NCBI RefSeq assembly: GCF_002964605.1
Contig: NZ_PQDH01000003.1
Location: 620,001 to 684,000, forward strand
Direction of reading: 5' to 3'
DNA: 64,000 bases
Source: Vallitalea okinawensis
GTDB lineage: Bacteria > Bacillota > Clostridia > Lachnospirales > PQDH01
This document shows positions 60,831 through 64,000 of this stretch, piece by piece (positions within the stretch are counted from its first letter, which is position 1; each line of letters starts with the position of its first letter). The translations under genes and the position numbers were made by a program. The notes under the pieces were generated by a model. It was not told where the DNA came from. It did not search any database and saw only the letters and a list, made by a program, of their open reading frames with translations.

Positions 60831-61647
60831 GAACAAGTTTACTCTTTGGTATATCCATCTCACCAATTTCAGCATCTTCAATGAAACTACCATGGTAATC
60901 GGAACCTGTAGTTATAATTAAATCTTTATCTCTGCAGATATTAACACATGCTGAAATTACTTCATTAGAATGTAAGGGATAATAGCATTCTATTCCATCT
61001 AATCCCATATTCACCATTCTCAGTACTTCCTTCTTGAAATCAGGAATATTATCTGATTTGATTGTCAATCCTGGATGAGCTAAAATAGCTTTTCCACCAG
61101 CTCTATGAATTGACTCACAGACAGTTTTTATATCGGGGAAGTTTACACTACTGTATGAGTTTCCATATTTAGAATAAAACTTTATTCCATCCATCAGATT
61201 AACCGTTAAGTTTTTATGCATAAAATAATGAAGTGCCTTCCATCCACCTAATTTCCTATCATATTGAAATGTAATGTATTCAGATACTGATATTTCTTTA
61301 AAATCATTTTCCATTTTCTCAATTAATCTAATATTAACTTCCTCAAGTAAACGCTTATTTGAATCAACAAAGTCACAAAACTCTTGGTTAGTTACTTCTA
61401 TTCCGTATCCAAGAATATGAACGTCCACTCCATTATCAATAGAGTCTAATTCTACTGCAGATATAAAATCAAGTTTATACTTTTCTGATAAATTGGATAA
61501 TTCTATGTTACCCTCTAAAGTATTATGATCTGCTATAGCTAATAGCCCAACCCCTTTTGTTAATGCTTTAGTTACTATTTCTTGCGGTGACATTGTCCCA
61601 TCAGAATAAAAAGAATGAATATGTAAATCAACAATTTTCTCTTTCAT
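60814..61647 (-). CDS. PHP domain phosphoesterase
   Basis: A 277-residue metal-dependent hydrolase. VDLHIHSFYSDGTMSPQEIV is PHP motif 1 (HxH...SDG), LLAIADHNTLEGN motif 2 (DHN/D), KAILAHPGLTI motif 3 (HP), and LIITTGSDYHGSF motif 4 (GSDYHG). It resembles RNase AM / YciV-type exonucleases acting on nucleotides or short RNA. The ribosome binding site is weak. It ends inside a conserved spacer repeat. Confidence 0.9.
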   Translation of the reverse strand: MKEKIVDLHIHSFYSDGTMSPQEIVTKALTKGVGLLAIADHNTLEGNIELSNLSEKYKLDFISAVELDSIDNGVDVHILGYGIEVTNQEFCDFVDSNKRLLEEVNIRLIEKMENDFKEISVSEYITFQYDRKLGGWKALHYFMHKNLTVNLMDGIKFYSKYGNSYSSVNFPDIKTVCESIHRAGGKAILAHPGLTIKSDNIPDFKKEVLRMVNMGLDGIECYYPLHSNEVISACVNICRDKDLIITTGSDYHGSFIEDAEIGEMDIPKSKLVLKDLV

Positions 61648-61750
61648 TTTCTCTAGCCCCCAGCATAATAAATTAAATTATAGCTCTAAATGTATCAAGC
61701 TATTATTCTTTCACTCCAAAGTAATACCACGTAATAAATGTGGTAATATT

Positions 61751-61790
61751 TGCTAACGTATCGGATTCGCAGCGTTTCCCAACCTCTAAT
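61751..61790. repeat. Long-family spacer repeat, left half
   Basis: TGCTAACGTATCGGATTCGC and AGCGTTTCCCAACCTCTAAT match TCTAACGTT.CGGATTTGCGACGTTTCTCAACCTTAG. The stop of the membrane-protein gene (61786-61788) falls where CTTAG normally stands. Confidence 0.55.
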
Positions 61791-62232
61791 TTTTTTTGTT
61801 TCTTTTCTTATCTAAAATTAAGCCAATTACTACCGTAGCAATAAAAACAGTAACCCATATGGGAATGATACCATAATGCATGTGGGCGTGTGCTATCTCT
61901 GATGAATCAACCGATATTCCACTATTTAAGACCTCATTAATTCTTTCTAGATTAACATTTCTAATAAATCCACCCAACCACTCTCCAATTAGCATTCCAG
62001 CAAAACATGATACTGTTGTTGCTATGGCAGTTATATTTTTTCCTAAGAATAATAGAATTAATGAAATTGCTACGGGGATAAACATCCTTAAACTGCTATG
62101 TGTAAACCAACCAGCTGTATATGCTTCAAAAGTTTTTCCTACCGAAAAATAAATATTGCAAATGGTATATCCTACTACATATATTAAGACTATAAAAATA
62201 AAAGAATTCAACTTTTGTTTTATTTTGTACAT
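61786..62232 (-). CDS. Hypothetical membrane protein
   Basis: A 148-residue protein with four membrane segments (about residues 10-28, 48-64, 66-88, 120-140). A loop with HAHMHYGIIP precedes the last segment and might bind a metal. No family recognised. AAGGGGGGC lies before the ATG. Its end falls in a conserved spacer repeat. Confidence 0.6.
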   Translation of the reverse strand: MYKIKQKLNSFIFIVLIYVVGYTICNIYFSVGKTFEAYTAGWFTHSSLRMFIPVAISLILLFLGKNITAIATTVSCFAGMLIGEWLGGFIRNVNLERINEVLNSGISVDSSEIAHAHMHYGIIPIWVTVFIATVVIGLILDKKRNKKN

Positions 62233-62340
62233 ATAATGCCCCCCTTTAATTCCAAAGACTTATCCAATAATCTGCCCTGATAAATAATCTTTTCTCATTA
62301 TGCTTCCTGCACCCATGCCACTCTATTCTACCTTGTTCCT

Positions 62341-62462
62341 ATAGCATGGTTACAGAATGTGGTGAACCTGACCCCGTTAGGAGTACTTCCTCGGTAAGCC
62401 ATATAGGAAAACCTTTGGAACCCTTATGCAGATGCTTTGTTAAGTGATGGACGGTCCGCCCC
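62341..62462. repeat. GC-richer spacer with GTTAAGT box
   Basis: This 120-bp stretch is clearly less AT-rich than its surroundings and carries TGCTTTGTTAAGTGATGGAC with a GTTRRRY box (62439-62445). The GTTAAGTGATGG resembles GTTAGATGATG at 26167 and GTTAGATGGTG at 14254. It ends next to the stop at 62470. No clear left half was found. Confidence 0.35.
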
Positions 62463-62469
62463 CCTAGAC

Positions 62470-63144
62470 CTATGCTTTTAACACTATGTTTAAATTTTCT
62501 ATTCCATTCTTATGTATATTATAGACTTCTTCAAATAACTTATTGTAATAATCTTCACTTGTCTTCTTTTTGTTTTTTGCCATTTCTTTAGCTTTTTTAG
62601 TATAAAATCTATCATATATCTTCTTAAAGTTATTATTGTACTCCTTAAAGAATGAATCTTTTTCATTTTTTTCTCCAGGTAACACCATACCGTTATTACT
62701 CACAGAATATAAAGGTTGTGACACTATTCCATTATATGCTATTATTCTAGCAACACCTATAGCACCAATTACATCTAGTTTATCTGCATCAAATATTATC
62801 TTTGCTTCAATACTACATGCATTTCTGTTACTATGTGTTGAAATACAATCCTTAATATGATTAGCCTTACCTTTACTCCAACCATTTGAGATCAGATATA
62901 AATATGCCTTTTCAGCTCCTTCTTCAGCATGATCAATGTAAGAGTTTTTAGTCTGTGCATCTCTACCTATATCGTGTAGTAACGATGATACAATTAAGAC
63001 TTCATCATCTAATTCATAATCCTTGCTTATTTCTAATGCATTATATAGTACTCTGTAAACATGCTGGTAACCATGGGCAGTATCATTATTATCCATACTC
63101 GAAAGCATATAATCTTCTATAACTTGATATTTTCCTCTATCCAT
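62470..63144 (-). CDS. HD domain phosphohydrolase
   Basis: A 224-residue protein. GYQHVYRVLYNALEISKDYE supplies the first His; VSSLLHDIGRDAQ is the HD doublet; HAEEGAEKAYLYLISNGWS the next His; and FDADKLDVIGAIGVAR the final Asp. This is the YedJ/YpgQ-type HD group, which can hydrolyse nucleotides. AAGGAGGTTAAT gives an excellent start. Substrate unknown. Confidence 0.88.
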   Translation of the reverse strand: MDRGKYQVIEDYMLSSMDNNDTAHGYQHVYRVLYNALEISKDYELDDEVLIVSSLLHDIGRDAQTKNSYIDHAEEGAEKAYLYLISNGWSKGKANHIKDCISTHSNRNACSIEAKIIFDADKLDVIGAIGVARIIAYNGIVSQPLYSVSNNGMVLPGEKNEKDSFFKEYNNNFKKIYDRFYTKKAKEMAKNKKKTSEDYYNKLFEEVYNIHKNGIENLNIVLKA

Positions 63145-63190
63145 ATTAACCTCCTTTTTTTACATAATCACGTCTTTCACTAGCACCATC

Positions 63191-63335
63191 TTTCACTTAA
63201 TGTTATGGATTTACGACGTTTCGCAACCTTAGAAGGAGGTGCTCATGACCTGAATAAGGGCTAATGAACCGACTGTCACAACGCGCTTAGGTTAAGGAAT
63301 GTGTGAGGGTGGTCAATTAGGAATACACCTTGGCG
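63191..63335. repeat. Full-length long-family spacer repeat
   Basis: Order: CACTTAATGTTATGGATTTA, CGACGTTTCGCAACCTTAGA, AGGAGGTGCTCATGACCTGA, ATAAGGGCTAATGAACCGAC, TGTCACAACGCGCTTAGGTT, AAGGAATGTGTGAG. ACgTTTCgcAACCTtAG and CTTAGGTTAAGGAATGT are imperfect complements. It continues into GGTG-gtcaattaggaata-CACC, the small hairpin with the GGAAT loop. It is the most complete copy. Confidence 0.6.
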
Positions 63336-63400
63336 CCCTTTAAGAACTCCTATACTTAAACAAGCCTAAACACATTGTAATCTGAAGTTGTGATTGTTAT

Positions 63401-63437
63401 ATAAAAAGTTTCAAAGACCACACGGATGTGGTCTTTA
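63401..63437 (-). terminator. Rho-independent terminator of the right-edge methyltransferase gene
   Basis: AAAGACCAC (63413-63421) and GTGGTCTTT (63428-63436) form a perfect 9-bp stem with a 6-nt loop. On the minus strand it is followed by GAAACTTTTTATAT. It lies 12 bp after the stop at 63449. A-rich flanks on both sides may let it work in both directions. Confidence 0.75.
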
Positions 63438-63448
63438 AAATTAAAAGT

Positions 63449-64000
63449 TTATTTCTTTATGGCTGTCATCAATACCAGTGTCAAGTAGTTTTCAATATCT
63501 GCATCAAGAAGTTCAAAATCAGCTGTTGACCTCCAAAGCGCCTTTCCTTCAGGAACATCTTCAGCAAGTATGATATCAACCAAACCTGTTTTTCCCCACA
63601 TTTCATGCCACCATTTTGAACTATGAAAAGTATACATGTCTGGATCCCAATGTGGTTTGATCGCTTCTGGTAAACTATCGTTAAATTCCCTCGTAAGTCC
63701 AGGGCTAATAATACCAAATTGTCCCCCTTGCTTTACAAGTTTTGAGTAATGACATGGGAAATATGTTTCGTCTGTTCCAAAATAATGATATGCATCAATA
63801 CTTATTGCAACATCGAAAAAATTATCAGCATATGGTAGAGCATGAGCTTCAGCTTGAATTGGAAATACTTTATCGTCTACTCCCATTTCTACAAAACGCT
63901 TATAATTATCCGATGGACTAATCCACAAGTCGTTTGCAAATACTGTAACGCCAAATTCCTTTGCAAGAAATATAGATGTCAATCCAGTACCACAACCCAT
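63449..64000 (-). CDS. Class I SAM-dependent methyltransferase (partial, start beyond window)
   Basis: The last 183 residues of a methyltransferase whose 5' end is cut by the window edge. The visible part opens at motif I (MGCGTGLTSIFLAKEFGVTV), then VFANDLWISPSDNYKRF, and the acidic FFDVAISIDAYHYFGTDETY. GKTGLVDIILAEDVPEGKAL resembles Firmicute proteins annotated as SAM-dependent methyltransferases acting on small molecules. An intrinsic terminator follows. The start should be 60-80 residues to the right. Confidence 0.85.
   Translation of the reverse strand: MGCGTGLTSIFLAKEFGVTVFANDLWISPSDNYKRFVEMGVDDKVFPIQAEAHALPYADNFFDVAISIDAYHYFGTDETYFPCHYSKLVKQGGQFGIISPGLTREFNDSLPEAIKPHWDPDMYTFHSSKWWHEMWGKTGLVDIILAEDVPEGKALWRSTADFELLDADIENYLTLVLMTAIKK

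Larger units (their letters stand above)
1136..64000 (-). mobile_element. Candidate integron-like gene-cassette array (part)
   Basis: About 70 small genes run on the same strand, nearly all as single-gene units. Accessory families dominate (12 GNATs, 7 SAM methyltransferases, lipoproteins, CPBP proteases, APH kinases). At least 20 degenerate palindromic repeats sit just 3' of stop codons. Several carry RYYYAAC and GTTRRRY ends with inner complementary boxes, the layout of integron attC sites. No integrase or attI is visible, so the window would be the inside of a sedentary array or a CALIN. By the polarity of integrons an intI gene is expected beyond the right edge. Direct evidence is the repeats and gene order; mobility and recombinase are inference. 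An alternative is an accessory region peppered with unrelated palindromic elements. Confidence 0.5.

Noticed and set aside
7-63990. A CRISPR array or prophage
   Set aside because: No regularly spaced identical repeats with unique spacers and no phage structural, integrase or transposase genes were seen.

Overview
The window is AT-rich, with codon use, strong AGGAGG-type ribosome binding sites and gene families typical of a low-GC Bacillota, most likely a free-living Clostridia (my guess is a Lachnospirales/Vallitalea-like organism). There is no rRNA, ribosomal-protein or other marker gene to confirm this. No tRNA, rRNA, CRISPR array, transposase, integrase or phage gene was seen.

Layout: one plus-strand gene with a good sigma-A promoter lies at the left edge (227-1135, LCM-type methyltransferase). 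From 1310 to the right edge essentially every gene, about 70 in all, is on the minus strand. Almost all are short single-gene units with their own ribosome binding site, separated by 50-500 bp of non-coding DNA. Few neighbours are functionally related. I count 12 GNAT acetyltransferases, 7 class I SAM methyltransferases, 8 lipoproteins, 2 CAAX (CPBP) membrane proteases, 2 APH-type kinases, 3 alpha/beta hydrolases, 2 serine hydrolases, 2 nitroreductases and many unknown membrane or exported proteins. The clearest multi-gene unit is serine hydrolase - LytTR regulator - DUF3021 protein (35842 down to 33635), which ends in an intrinsic terminator.

The main finding is in the spacers. Downstream of many stop codons, often within about 0-30 bp and sometimes overlapping the stop, lie degenerate imperfect palindromes of about 60-150 bp. 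The best have the architecture of integron attC sites: an RYYYAAC box at the left, a GTTRRRY box next to the gene's stop at the right, and two pairs of complementary boxes with unequal spacers. The strongest are 26101-26173, 49046-49120, 13166-13259 and 14193-14260. A second, longer sub-family shares a recognisable sequence (TCTAACGTT.CGGATTT.CGACGTTTCTCAACCTTAG, then GGTGCTCATGCCCTGAAAAGGGCTAATG, then CTTAAGTTGAGGAATG) at 13, 23, 27, 29, 32, 50, 51, 57, 60, 61 and 63 kb. Co-orientation, single-gene units, a site behind the stop codon and an accessory gene mix together suggest a large integron-like (CALIN-like) gene-cassette array, which would be unusual in a Firmicute. No integrase is in the window. 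If one exists it should lie to the right (5' side of the genes).

The array also holds broken genes: a frameshifted nitrilase-like gene, a frameshifted exported protein, relics of DUF952, Fic and DUF5694 genes, a 5'-truncated beta-lactamase-like hydrolase abutting a nitroreductase, a probably shortened DUF402 gene, and two copies of a zinc-ribbon tail 40 kb apart. This fits repeated gain, recombination and decay. Other items of interest are a GNAT fused to a polytopic membrane domain, a DUF1905-nitroreductase fusion, an anchored protein with two DTG motifs, an orphan PhoB/WalR-type response regulator and a three-gene block of unknown Cys-rich proteins.
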